This document shows, one piece after another, positions 35,256 to 46,712 of a stretch of 64,000 nt of DNA. Source of the stretch: Hirsutella rhossiliensis. Lineage: Eukaryota; Ascomycota; Sordariomycetes; Hypocreales; Ophiocordycipitaceae. Under the pieces are notes generated by a model, which was not told the DNA's origin, did no database searches, and worked only from the letters and a program-made list of their open reading frames with translations. The position numbers and the translations under genes are program-made. The stretch's first letter is position 1; every line of letters begins with the position of its first letter. Location of the stretch: the NCBI RefSeq assembly GCF_020360975.1, contig NW_025408669.1, positions 4,588,001 through 4,652,000 on the forward strand, read 5' to 3'.

Positions 35256-36809
35256 TCATCGGTCCTGGTCCCACGCCTCCCACTCGCTGCGATACTTGAG
35301 CTGACTCGTCCAATCTCTCTTCATGGGGTATATGCTCTCCACGTCCACATTGGACCTCTCTAGCGGGCCGGGGTCCTGTTTCTTGGGTATATCCATCGGC
35401 GGCTTTCTCTGCAGAACCTCCCACATTTCGACTTCTGCTTGATAGCTTGCGTACTCGTCGCCACGTTCGGCCTGCTCCTCCTGCCGTCTCTCCATGGCGA
35501 TGGCCCGCTCGAGCGCCCGCCGAGCGCCCCGGAAGTCTCGCAAATCCGTGGCAGAGTACCACAATACCTCGTTTGCTTCGCGGCTGATGTCGCGCTGCTC
35601 TTGGTTTTCGGGCGACACGTTGTCCTCTCCAGAGTCATCTGACAGGTCGTCTTGGTCATGGTCAGAAACTGCCTCTTGTTTGATGGTCCCTGCTTCAACT
35701 GGTTTGTCCCCATCGCCCTCGTCTAGTGAGCTTTCGACTTGGTCGTATGTCATGGGCTCCTCGTCGCTACCTTCCTCCTGGTCCAGCAGCTCCTGGTAGA
35801 CATTCAGGCGCAGCCTTCTCGCACTTTTGAGCCAGAATTGCCGTGCATTAGGAGCCATGCCCAAGGAAGCGACTGCGGCCTCGGCGTCCCTTTTTCTCAC
35901 AATGTTCCTCGTGTTGGGGATGAGTTCATTCTTGGCCCTGATCCTCGACATGCTGATGAATAACGTTGTCTGAACAAGCCGCCTGGTGATGGACACTACC
36001 AGCGAGTAGAAGTCGTCAAACGCTGTGGCCCACACCGAGGGCGGAACATGGTCGACAAAGGTCCAGTTGCCACCTGGAATCGATGAGTTCATGAAGAAGC
36101 GCTCCGAGAGCCTCAGCCAACGGCCAAGGTGAAACAGCTGGGCAAAGGGGAGGGGCTGGCTGGCGTCGGCATCGTGGCCATGGTCGAGCCTCTGGGCTAC
36201 CATGGGTGAAATGTCCCAATGACAGCCCCATTTCTTCTCCTCACGCTGCGTCTCCCGATGCTCCTGGCGCAGAGCAATGGCGTCAGCAGCTTCCTCTTGC
36301 GCGTGGCAGCACGGCTGGCTGAGCTCGACGGCTGCCGGATATTCGGCGGTCTCGAGAAATGAACGACGTTGCAGCCGCCGGCGGAGACCATGGGCCTCTT
36401 CCAGGAAGTTGATGTAGTGTTTGATCTCAACCATACTCTTGCTGTTGACACGCGACGCGATGCCGGGTAAGTCATGGCGGCCCAGACGTGCGAGGGCCTC
36501 GAAAAACTGTCGCTTCTCCAGGGTCGACCAGGTGGTGAGACCAAGCTGGGTGCGCGGGAGGTCAAAGTCATCGTCGAGGCAGACTCCGTGGGCGGCGTCG
36601 TCGATGTCCCGATTGAGGAGCTCGAGATAGTCGGCATTGAACCGGCCCTTTTGGCGCTTGAACGGTCGATGGGCAGCACTGTCTTGGATGAGCCTCTTGT
36701 TGTTGTGATGCGAGCGCTCGTCAGCACTGCTTGGCTCGAGTGCTAGGGTAGACTGTGATTCTCCGTCTGATTCGTCGTGATGACTGGAAAAGTCGCCGTC
36801 AGGGTCCAT
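35256..36809 (-). CDS. RRN5: Rrn5-like Pol I upstream activation factor subunit
   Basis: Single-exon frame of 517 aa. It has an acidic N-terminus, a KRQKGRFN basic patch, and a short SANT/Myb-like domain (about 85-140) with WSTLEKRQFFEALARLG and SMVEIKHYINFLEEA. A helical region with the conserved order LRLSERFFMNSSIP and WATAFDDFYSLVVSITRRLVQ follows, then RNIVRKRDAEAAVASLGM and the acidic C-terminus. This layout fits the fungal RRN5 component of the upstream activation factor that recruits RNA polymerase I to rDNA promoters. Other SANT proteins are possible; the placement of SANT plus the 'RRLVQTTLFI..SRIRA' segment favours RRN5. It overlaps nothing and ends 166 bp from EAF7 (convergent). 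Confidence 0.65.
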   Translation of the reverse strand: MDPDGDFSSHHDESDGESQSTLALEPSSADERSHHNNKRLIQDSAAHRPFKRQKGRFNADYLELLNRDIDDAAHGVCLDDDFDLPRTQLGLTTWSTLEKRQFFEALARLGRHDLPGIASRVNSKSMVEIKHYINFLEEAHGLRRRLQRRSFLETAEYPAAVELSQPCCHAQEEAADAIALRQEHRETQREEKKWGCHWDISPMVAQRLDHGHDADASQPLPFAQLFHLGRWLRLSERFFMNSSIPGGNWTFVDHVPPSVWATAFDDFYSLVVSITRRLVQTTLFISMSRIRAKNELIPNTRNIVRKRDAEAAVASLGMAPNARQFWLKSARRLRLNVYQELLDQEEGSDEEPMTYDQVESSLDEGDGDKPVEAGTIKQEAVSDHDQDDLSDDSGEDNVSPENQEQRDISREANEVLWYSATDLRDFRGARRALERAIAMERRQEEQAERGDEYASYQAEVEMWEVLQRKPPMDIPKKQDPGPLERSNVDVESIYPMKRDWTSQLKYRSEWEAWDQDR

Positions 36810-37215
36810 GGTCCCTGATTAGCGTCGTATGCAGCCGAGACGGGCGGGCCCATGGTAGCAGCAAGTGAGTCTATTCGAGCAGCGTTTGGAGCGAAGCCTC
36901 GAGCGATGCTGCGGGTTGGGCCACGCGAGACGCCCGGTGGATGGAGGAGAAGTCATAATGAGGCGTCTCCGGGGATTGTTTGTCGCCTTTTCCGCAAAGA
37001 GCCTGCCTCCCAGCGCGGGCAGGCAAGGATAGGACCCCTGAAGGGCGCTTACATAAGACACGTTCGCGCTGACCTCGCGCTGACCCTGCACTAACAATTA
37101 CTCGTCCAGGCGCTCTCGATAAGGCCTTTTTTTTTCCTGCCCGTCTTGTCCTTATCCCGGCCGACAACAGTTTGCCTGCCACCAAGCCGCCCACGTTGTC
37201 ACGTCGTCATGTACG
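36810..37215. other. divergent promoter, RRN5 and IRC3
   Basis: 406 bp with no gene. A T-run near 37128-37135 and C/T-rich DNA lie before the helicase start. Confidence 0.45.
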
Positions 37216-39211
37216 ATGCAACGCATCGCTGCAAGATGCGCGTTCCGGTCGGTCTCTGCGGCAGGCTCCCAGCTGCTTGGTCTGGGTTCCTTGAGAGCCG
37301 GCGCAGCGACACTTGCCCCGAGTTATAAGCCCAAACTCCGAGACTACCAGGAAGAATGCATCAAGTCCGTCCTCTCCTCTCTGCGCCAGGGCCACAAACG
37401 TGTCGGCATCTCACTCGCCACGGGCAGCGGAAAAACCGTAAGCCCCCCGTGCGCTTGGTGCCCCTTGTCATCTCGCCGTTGACGTTGCCCAGGTCATCTT
37501 CACCCAGCTCATTGACGAGGTCAACTCGCGCCCCGGCGGATGCGATCGCACCCTCATCCTCGCCCATCGGCGCGAGCTGGTCGAGCAGGCTGCGCGCCAC
37601 TGCCACGTCGCCTACCCGGACAAGACCATTGACATCGAAATGGGCTCTCTGCACGCCTCGGGCACTGCAGACATCACCGTCGCCAGCGTCCAGAGCATCA
37701 CGTCGCGAGAGCGCCTGGACAAGTTCGACCCCTCGACGTACAAGCTGCTGCTCGTAGACGAGGCCCATCACATTGTCGCCCCGGGCTATCTCAAGACGCT
37801 CAAGCACTTTGGCCTCGACCAGAAGCAGCCCAACTCGCCTACCCTCGTCGGCGTGTCGGCCACCTTTTCCCGCTTTGACGGCGTCAAGCTCGGCGCCGCC
37901 ATTGACGAGATTGTCTACCACAAGGACTATGTCGACATGATCTCCGACAAGTGGCTCTCCGACGTCGTCTTCACCACGGTTGCCTCGTCGGCCAATCTCT
38001 CAAAGGTCAAGAGGGGCCTCACCGGTGACTTCCAGACTGGCGAGCTTTCCAAGGTCGTCAACACGGACGAGGTCAACGACATGACGGTCCGGAGCTGGAT
38101 GGCCAAGGCCTCGGACAGGAAATCGACCCTCGCCTTTTGCGTCGACTTGGCTCATGTTGCCGGACTCACCAACAAGTTCCGCCAATACGGATTCGACGCT
38201 CGCTTCGTCACGGGCGACACGCACAAGGTGGAGCGCAGCGAGATACTCGAGGCCTTCAAAAGGGGAGAGTTCCCCGTCCTCGTCAACTGCGGCGTCTACA
38301 CCGAAGGTACCGACATCCCCAACATCGACTGCATCGTCCTGGGGAGGCCGACGAGGTCGCGGAATCTGCTCGTCCAGATGATCGGGAGAGGCATGCGACT
38401 GCACCCGGGCAAGAAGAATTGCCACATTATTGATCTCGTCTCCAGTCTCGAGACCGGCATCGTGACGACGCCAACCCTTTTCGGCCTCGACCCCAGCGAG
38501 CTGGTTGACAAGGCCTCGGTCAGCGACATGCGGTCCCTCAAAGACCATCAGACAGCCCCGCAGGCCAGCGAGCAGGAGGCGCGCGCTCCATATCAGGGGC
38601 AGGCAGAGAGCTCGGATGCGGCTGTTACCTTTACAGACTACTCGTCTGTCCTGGACCTCATCGCCGACACGTCTGGGGAGCGGCACATCCGCGCCATCAG
38701 CCAATACGCCTGGGTTCAGGTAGGACCCGATCGCTTCGTGCTCTCGGCCCCGAGCGGCTCCTACATTAGAATAGAGCGGATGGGCGCCGGCCCCGGTCCC
38801 AAGTTTCGAGCGCTCGAGGTCCGCGCCCTGCCCCCGGGCACCTCCAAGGCCCCCTACGCCGCCCCGAGGGAGATCCTCACGGCGCTCACATTTAGCGACG
38901 CCGTCCACGGCGCCGACCGATATGCCGCGGACGCGTTTCCCCACACCTTTATCCATCGCCACCAGTACTGGCGAAGCCTGCCACCGACAGAGGGCCAGCT
39001 GAATTTTCTGGACCGCCTTCGCGGAGACGCGCCCACGCCGCCCAAGCTGACAAAGGGCAAGGTCGCCGACATGATTACCAAGCTCAAGCACGGCGCCCGC
39101 GGCCAGTTCGCCAAGATGGAGGCGCAGCATCGCAAGCGCGAGAGGCAGGCCATAGTTTTGGAGGCAAGGCAGGGCCGCGAGCAAGTGAGGGTCGGACCTC
39201 TCATGGCTTGA
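37216..39211 (+). CDS. IRC3: mitochondrial DEAD/DEAH-type helicase Irc3-like
   Basis: Superfamily-2 helicase; the yeast relative remodels branched mitochondrial DNA. Exons 37216-37437 and 37493-39211 (55-bp intron) encode about 646 aa. The N-terminus is basic and lacks acidic residues ([19 protein letters not shown]), fitting a mitochondrial presequence. Motifs in order: Q-like LRDYQEEC, Walker A ATGSGKT (the intron falls right after the Lys-Thr), Ia [20 protein letters not shown]-like [19 protein letters not shown] and [10 protein letters not shown]. All catalytic motifs are intact. The C-terminal region has [16 protein letters not shown] and a basic end. Confidence 0.85.
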
Positions 39212-40124
39212 GCGGCCGGGCGGTCGGCCTCGCGACTTTGGCACCGCGCCGCACGCCGCGATTGATTTGATTTTTTTTTTAGTTGTGCAGATATACCATC
39301 GGTGATTTGATGGGCTTCATAAAAAAGAACCGTGGCTTACACGGGTTGTATAACACAAGTATGTTTGCATAGGTCAATCTCGACTCGAGCCGGGAGCAGA
39401 CAGCTCTTATCTGAGCCAGGAGCGCTTCACAAGCAAAATTTTGTTTCAAGCTACTCACTCGTGCCCATTGCTCTACTCTCGCCATCTCCGTGCCGTAAAC
39501 TCCTTCATCTCAAGATTGAACTTGGTCTCAGTACCCGAGAATTGCAAAAGGTTTCTTGGTTGTCGCAGCCTCATGCGAGCGTCAACGCTGAAGTCTTTCG
39601 GCTGGAGACGTACCTGAAACAGGCTGTGGCGAAGCAAAGATCGAGTTCAAGAACTGCCGCACGTACATCAGGCCCAGATTCCGCCTTCTCACATCACAAC
39701 ACGGGCACAGCCCAGACGACTGTCCTATGCCCTTGTTTGGCCGTGTTCATTGGTATAACTCTTCTGCGCTACGTCGCTCGAGATAATTCCTTCCATTTGT
39801 CTGCAGCGTTGTATCTGCGTGGCATCCCAGGGGTATTCTCTTCACTTCCATTTCTCTCGCTTTTTTGTCACTCGCGGGGGTATAAAGAGTGGACGTCAGT
39901 CGTCAAGATCGACACCACCTATCCTGTAACCAAATCTCAAATTTCACCGACATTCGCAGCGTGGTGGCACAGGCGCACTCAAAAGAAAAGAAAAATCAAC
40001 AGGCAGCAACAAGCAGGAATCGGAGCAAAATCAGAGCCGACCGATGTAGAATCAAGACGTTGGGGGTATTCTTTACGCCAGGGTATATCCAGCCGGGTAT
40101 TCGCATCATGTGTTTCTAAGCCAT
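39212..40124. other. convergent 3' spacer
   Basis: 900 bp between converging genes, A/T-richer than its neighbours, with a T9-10 run at 39271. A long chance frame crosses it and continues antisense into the KH gene. Its composition is erratic and it has no domain pattern. Confidence 0.5.
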
Positions 40125-43100
40125 CTAACGGAAAGGCCCAACCGGGGCGGGGTATCCAGAATTCAAAGAATGGGAAGTCGAAGGGCGACCGCTGTCTCCA
40201 GACACGCGGTTGCCGTGGCGTGGCGTTGCATCGCCGGGCTGCGGGATGGCCAGCTTGCTGTCAATGTGCTTGCTCATCGGACGCGGGGCCCACGGGTGGT
40301 CGTCGTCTGGAAGATTCACGCCACTATCGTTCCAGGGGTTTCGGTCAGCATTGAAGCTGCGGGTCGACTCGATAGAAATGAGAGACGATTTGGACACGTT
40401 GCTCGATCCTTTGAAGAAGTTGGCGTTGATCGAGTGCGAGCTGTTCTTTCTGCGGTCCAGGAAGGACGAAATGGATGTCATGCTGCCGGGCCTGCGGAGC
40501 CGGTCGAGGATGCTGCTTCGTTCACGAGCAACTTCGGCGCCAAAAGCAGCCTTGACGGGAGAGTCGGCGGCAACGGAAGTGGGCGCGTGCTGAAGCAGCT
40601 TCGAATCAAAGTACTGAAGAGAGTCCTCAAACGAGTCCGACTTGGGTCGAGGAATCGATCCCTTAACAATGCTGGGTTCGACGCCCGCAGCCGCAAGCTG
40701 CGCCTGGAGGAGGTCGATGGCGTCTCGGAGGCCACCAGCGTTGTTACGGGTGAAGCCCCAAAACAAGGTGACGGTTGGAGAGCCGTCTTCTGTAACCTCG
40801 TCAGGGGTATGGTGCACAGTGACCTCGACCTCGTACTGGACCCTCAACTTGGTCACGAGCTCAGAGGCGAACTCGGCCGACTCGAGGAACTTGACAAGCT
40901 CGAAACTCCGGGCAAAAACCAGCTCGTGCCTGTCGGGAACCATGCCCAGAAACTCGTCGACGCAGTGGGGAACCTGCCACTGCGGGCCAGTAACCGTCAC
41001 CTCATCACTCGCTTCCTCGGTGCTGGGAAAGTTGATCTTGCAGTTGTACTTTTGCTCCAGCTCGTCAATCTCGGGAAGGCGAGCAATGAGCTCGCGGTGG
41101 TAAAGGCGATCGACACTGGCGACTTGAGTTGTGTACTCGGAATCCTGAGGAACCAGTCAGCCATCTGCACAAGACTTCCCGATGCTTGGGTCACGGCTTA
41201 CTGCTCTGTCGACCATTTCCAGGATTTCATTCTTGACTGCGTCCAAGTTCTGAGCATTGCGAGCAGGTGTGCGGCAGATGACGTTGTCGACCTTAATGTC
41301 GTCATCCTCGCGGCTCATGCCTCCTGCAGGACTGTAAGCAAGGGGAACGATGCGGTGATGTGTGTGGGTGTCTTTGGCTTACCTCGATCCATCGCATTGG
41401 AAAACTTGACAAAGACAGAGTGCTTCTTCATGATTCGCTGAATATGCTGGCCACCGATGCCGATGATGCGCTTGTGATACTGGTCAGGAACATGAAAGGA
41501 GATGGATGCGGGCATTTCCTGCTCGACCAGAGTCAGGCCCTGCTTCATCGAGTCGTAGCTAGCCGCCATGACATCGATGTTGAAGTTGTACTCGTTGAAG
41601 CCGTCGAATATGATTTGCACATTGCCTGCGAACGTCAGTTTTGGCTTCGTCATATCAACCGAGGACATTGGCGGAACCTACTCTGTCCCATGATTTTGTT
41701 TATCTTGCCATTCTTTTTGCCGCTGACAAATTCCTTGTGCTCGTTGGCAAGCTCAATCTTGACGCGAATCTGGTACGGAGACTGGGTGACGAATCGAAGC
41801 TCCGAGATGACCGTCAAGGCGGACTTGACGGCGTCGTCAGATCCAGTGACGCTGAAATTCACCTTGTCGAAAGACAAGTCAGCGTCCGAGTTGGCGCAGA
41901 TGTCGCCCAGCATGGTCCGAATGTCCGCGGCGCCAGGAAGCTGCCTCTGATCAGACTGTTGCGTGTACCATCCCGCACCGTAGAATTGACCGGCCTGAAG
42001 ACAAGTTAGACACCAACATGTGCCAACGCTCAGAGGCAGCACCTACCAAGGACATGAGCTCGCGCACAGTGCGTTCCACCGGTAGCCCCTCGCTTCCCTG
42101 TACACGAACCATGGTGCGCTGGCAGGCGAGCGGGGGAAACATGATGTAAGTTCCGTTGGCCTCGAGGATCTTTCGGACCTTGTCGAGTCGCGAGAGCAGG
42201 ATGCTATCAATCTTGGCTGCGGGAATAGTTACGTCCTTGACGTAAAGCCGGATCCGAGAGACGGTTTCGTGCAACTTCTGCTTGGCTAGCTCGATCGCAT
42301 GAGGGCTCTCACCGGTGATGAAGATGTCCGCAGGGTCTCGGCGGTGCGAGTTCGGGGGGCAGTAACGATACATCTGAGAGAACAGGGGCGGAAAGTAGAT
42401 GGCGGTACCGGTCGAGGATTCGATGAGCTTAATGTTCTTTCGATGTCGCCCACAGACAAGCTGTTGGAGGGACAGTTCGACTTTGGTGACGTCTACAACG
42501 CGGCCAAGCTGTGATAGGGTTAGGAGCAGAAGGGGGAATAGGTGAGGGAACACAGGTAGAGTGAAGCGTACCAGGGTGTCAATATGGATCAGAACACGCG
42601 CTTTGGCGTGTTCCGACGAAAGGATATCACCGTAAATGGCGACTCGCCATCTCTGGTCCATACGCATCTCCGAGTCACCTGTCATTCCGTCCACCATCGG
42701 TGTAAGCTTCGGCCCGAGCAGGAAGATGTCGACACCGCAAAAGTTGGAGATGTAGTCGAGTGTCTCGACGACGGGCTTCTTGAGCACACCAGCTCCGAGG
42801 TCACAGACGAGGTTTCCATCAATGTCGATGGTTGTGCAGCGCTGCAAGCACGTTAGCACTCTGAACAGCCCGCCAACGACCGATCTGCCAGGCGAGGCAC
42901 TGGCGTACCATGGAAATGGGTATCTCATTCAAAATGGTCTCTCGGCTCTTGTTGACGAGCTCGGGGGAACCCGAGAGGCAGACGGTGGTGACCTGTTGGC
43001 CCTTGCCATTCTTGGCCGACGATGACAGCACATGGGCTTCTACGGGCAGCGGTCCAACGGACAAGTCGTTGCAAAGCTTGCGCAGGTTGGCTATGTTTTG

Positions 43101-43412
43101 TGCGTGGGCGGGCAGCTCGTGCACCTGGACGTCGTCGGGAGCGTCCTCGGGGTGCGTCCATCGGAGGACGGCATCGGTCGTGGCGTGTACGATATCCTCG
43201 GTGTTCGGACCGGCAAGGTCGGCGGAGAAGGGGACGTTGAACGAGTAGTGAATCGTGGCATCGGCAGCCTGGGGCGGGGCAATGGGGCCGCCCGGTTGTG
43301 CCGTGTTCTTGGGGTGCTGGTTGAGGGGATTGATGGGCATGTTGGGACGGCCCATGCCGAAATTGGGGCTCATCCTCTCGGACCAATGACGCATGTTGGC
43401 CAACTTATTCAT
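40125..43412 (-). CDS. multi-KH-domain RNA-binding protein (bicaudal-C/vigilin-like)
   Basis: Seven exons on the minus strand: 43412-42909, 42841-42572, 42508-42047, 41994-41682, 41625-41383, 41323-41202 and 41144-40125, about 977 aa, all frames joining. Several KH folds are recognisable. One has VCGRHRKNIKLIESSTGTAI. Another has YHKRIIGIGGQHIQRIMKKH with a perfect GxxG loop. A degenerate one has LYHRELIARLPEIDELEQKYN and a further one VSGKKNGKINKIMGQ. The last 150 residues are Ser/Pro-rich and disordered. KH domains bind single-stranded RNA, so a role in mRNA binding or translational control is inferred. The arrangement of many KH domains fits the BicC/Scp160 group. The acceptor of exon 6 is the second of two nearby AGs (41325/41324); the first would give an immediate stop. 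Confidence 0.82.
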
Positions 43413-46244
43413 GGTGAGCGAACAATGGCAGTATCGATGGAGGGCGGTAATGAGGGACCGGAGGGGACGCGGCCGAGCGGCGAGGAGGGGAGACGGCCGA
43501 TGGGTATCCAGGGAAAACAAGGCGTCGAAGTCGAAGCGAAGGAAGCCGCAGGTGCAAGGGGACAAGGTGAGGTCGAGAGGGATGGGGGTGGGTATCGCAG
43601 GAGAGGCAGGTCGTGAGAAGAAAGAAAAAAAAAACGAGAAAATCAGAGGGAAGCGGACGGCGGCAAGAGCAAGAATTGGCGCTCGTGGTCCTTCCAGGCT
43701 CCTTGTCGAAGGGTGGTGGCGCGAGGCGGTGATGCAAAGGGAAGAGAGAAGAGGGCGCGGGTGGAGAAGGAAAGGAAAGCCCTCTCTCTGTCTGGCCCAA
43801 GGGTGAGAGTGAATGAGGGTGGAGGCGGAGGCGGAGGCGGGAGGTGGAGGAGCCGTGAGGACAGAGAGGTAGGTACACTTGGGCGCGCAGGATAAGGCGA
43901 GACAGGAGAGGGTGTGGGTGGGTGGATGGGGCGGGGCTTGGTTGGACGAGCCCTTGAGTCGTCGAAATCGAGGCCGCCAGCAGGGCAGTTCACAGGCAGA
44001 GACAGAGGGACGGGAGCCATTCACGGCGCTGTCCACCGGCCCTCCACTGTGTTGGCAGCCAACCAGGGCATGTGCCCGCACGGCCGGGGGGGGGGACCAG
44101 CCGCAAGTACTGTACCTCGACGCTTAAGCTTGCACCGGCAGGGCCCTACTGCCTCCAGGCAGGCCACTGTACTGGTACCTAACGTGCCATCCATGGATGC
44201 CAGGATGCCAGTACTCGCTTCATGCAGCGGTGGCCTGCTGCGTAGTGCGCTGCTGGCTGGGGCTGCCCGGCAAAATACCCGGTTTGTGGGAGGCGCGAAG
44301 CACAGCGCGTCCGCAGCTGGTCAGGTACCTCGCGCAGCCTGTGGAGTCTCTCGCACCGTGCTGGGGCGGTTGTCCTGTGCGCCGTCATTGCACTGCACGA
44401 CAGGCTGGAAATGCAGTGCCATATTCATCTGTCTCACCTCCTTGGCCCATGCAACAGGCCCCATGATTGCGCTCGAGGTGGCCGAGATAAACTCATCCGT
44501 GCTCCATGAGCCCTTGCCCTGCCCACCTGAAAGCAGCCACGGCCGGCAGTTCCCCAGCAAGTCGTTGACCTCGGGTACAAGTTGCGCGTGCCAGCTCCAC
44601 CAACAGCCCTGCCATCGTACTGGGGCTGGAACGCGGCGCCGTACACCGAGGAACCGTAGAGTACGCACGCAAGTAGTACTGCTGTGCACCTGGAGGTGCG
44701 GGCTGAACCCCCTCGGTCCATGCCTCCCGCTCCTCCATACCGTAGGGAGGGAGTGTGGCATTCGTCAAAGCAAGGAGATATGTGACATGCTGGTGGAAAT
44801 ATAAATAGCAGCAATCCCGCCCTACGCGAGCCAGAGTGTTCAAGGGTATGAATGGGCATGTTAAATCGAATGCCAATAGTACCTTACCTTACTTGGGTAC
44901 CAAGAGCCGGAGTCATGCACACACTGTGGGAGGAGGCACAGCGCTCACGCGGCACGCAGTACGGATACGCCCACAAGACCCACGGTATTACGGGGTAAGG
45001 GCAGTACTACCGGTAAGAGATGCACCGTGTGGATTTGCCCGCCTGGCGGGTGCCGGTGAACCCTGAGCTGCCTCTCCACTTTATGCCTACCGAGTACCGC
45101 CCAGCTTGTTTCGCGCTCGTGTTGAGAGCGCCGACGCACCAAAGCGAGTGGAGTGCGCAAGTGCATACGTATGCCAAGCCGCCGCAACAAAAGCCCCATG
45201 GATCAAACAGCTTCAATATCCCCCGATACGCTCTCAACCTGCGAGTCGTTCATCAAGACGTGGACCGTCGACAACAAATACCCGTCTAGGGTAGCATGGG
45301 CACCCGACGCCAGAGGCTTCTGCATGCCACAGAGCCACCATTCCATCCATTCGCCAAACGTACGGGAATAATGTTGTTCCTTGTTCATGGGCACGGCAAG
45401 ATAATAAGGTTAGCCAAAGCTGAGCAAAGTCAAAAGCCCCCAGACAACGCGCGGCCTCGGGAGTGGACCCGCCAAAAGAGCGGCACCTCTGCTCAGGGAA
45501 GACATCAACCTGCTGAGGAAGGGAGATTTCCCGGACCATGTCGCAGAATCAAGGGGTGTACCGTACGTACGTGTTTGTTTGATGCCGGTGAATCATTGCC
45601 CGGGGGCTTTTGGTGTGCCAGACAGAGGAGAGAGGTAGGTATTTTGATAGCACTGTCACGTAGGACCTACAGCCTACAGTATTATGTGTATGTACATGCC
45701 TCATACCTCTTCCTCAAGCCGGGACAGTCGGGCCTTAGGTAGTACCTAATAATTGGCCTTCAAAAGCACATGCAAGCCGTCACCAAAACAGCGACTGGGA
45801 GGACTGGTGGCGTGCCTTTTGCTCCCAACAGCCGTAGCTTTTTCTCGACCCTCTCTCTCTCTCTCCCACTGCTGAAGATTAGGTCCGGGCTCGTGATACC
45901 TACTGTGTGATTGATCGGGCTAGCATCCATTCGCTCCTCCGCCTTTACTCTTAGCGACTTGCTCTCTTCTTGAGGCTGTTTCGAGCACAGCCGCCAAGGA
46001 TTAGGTTCCAAACACTCCCGTCGGTTTGGCCGCGTCCGCAGCACAAGCGATGTATTACTGCCCGTCCACCGTGCATCTGTGCCAGACGACGATACTATAT
46101 AGGCTACGCTCCTTATCGCCTCAGCCCCAGCGCCCGAGCCCAACCCAAAGGGCACTGTGCATTATTAGCCTCCCGCCGGCTTCCATCCTCTCCGCCGTGT
46201 CAGGACAACCCGTCTCTTCAATTCGTCCTCCCCCAGCTCTTCCC
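43413..46244. other. intergenic; KH-gene promoter
   Basis: 2.8 kb. The 600 bp next to the KH start are strongly purine-rich on the plus strand (pyrimidine-rich on the coding strand), as in long fungal leaders. Further right there are GGTACC/CCTTACCTTACTTGGGTACC-like palindromic bits (about 44160-44900), a poly-G run near 44087 and a TATA-like ATATAAATAG near 44800. No coding pattern was seen. Confidence 0.45.
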
Positions 46245-46650
46245 ATGGCCCCGTCTCGCAACTTCCCCAACGATGGAAAATGGAGCTTCGTGCGTTCCAA
46301 GCCTCGGCGCACCACTTCCGCTGGTTCCGGACCCTCCCACTTTACGGGGAACCAGTTGGTATTCTCACCTCGGATGCTCGCTCTTGTGTCGACTTGCAGC
46401 CCCAGCCCAAACTGTAAACCCCCCTTCCCCCCTTCCACCCTACGGGGCCTTGTACCGCGACGACGGCGGCCCGGCTCCCACCCTGGTGGCAGACCCAAGC
46501 GCTACTGCTTTCGTCATCGCCTCAACTTTGACACCACAATTCGGCGACCCCCTCTACGCTCACCATCTCAACAAGAGCTTCATTGTTCCGGGGTATCGAG
46601 GTGCTAATCCGTTTATCCGCCCACCCGACTGTGCAAAGCTTTGTATGTAA
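46245..46650 (+). CDS. possible small gene, structure uncertain
   Basis: The frame from 46245 begins MAPSRNFPNDGKWSFVRSK in a good ATG context, downstream of a TATA-like ACTATATAGG near 46090. A second frame, starting near 46400 after a CTTGCAG acceptor, has orderly composition (PPYGALYRDDGGPAPTLVAD, then PQFGDPLYAHHLNKSFIVPG) and stops at 46650. Joining them in frame needs a weak donor (GTTCCG at 46324). The better-looking GTATTC donor at 46359 gives an early stop. No family is recognised. It may be one small protein, two alternatives, or non-coding. Confidence 0.25.
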
Positions 46651-46712
46651 TCTCCAACCCGACGCTTCTGCTACCTCTGAAACGATCATGATGCCTCGTC
46701 TCGCGCCCTTCC

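Noticed and set aside
38000..39244. 414-codon minus-strand frame over the IRC3-like gene
   Set aside because: Antisense shadow; the plus strand carries intact helicase motifs.
39332..40354. 340-codon frame on the plus strand
   Set aside because: Crosses a convergent spacer and runs antisense into the KH gene; composition is erratic and nothing is recognisable.
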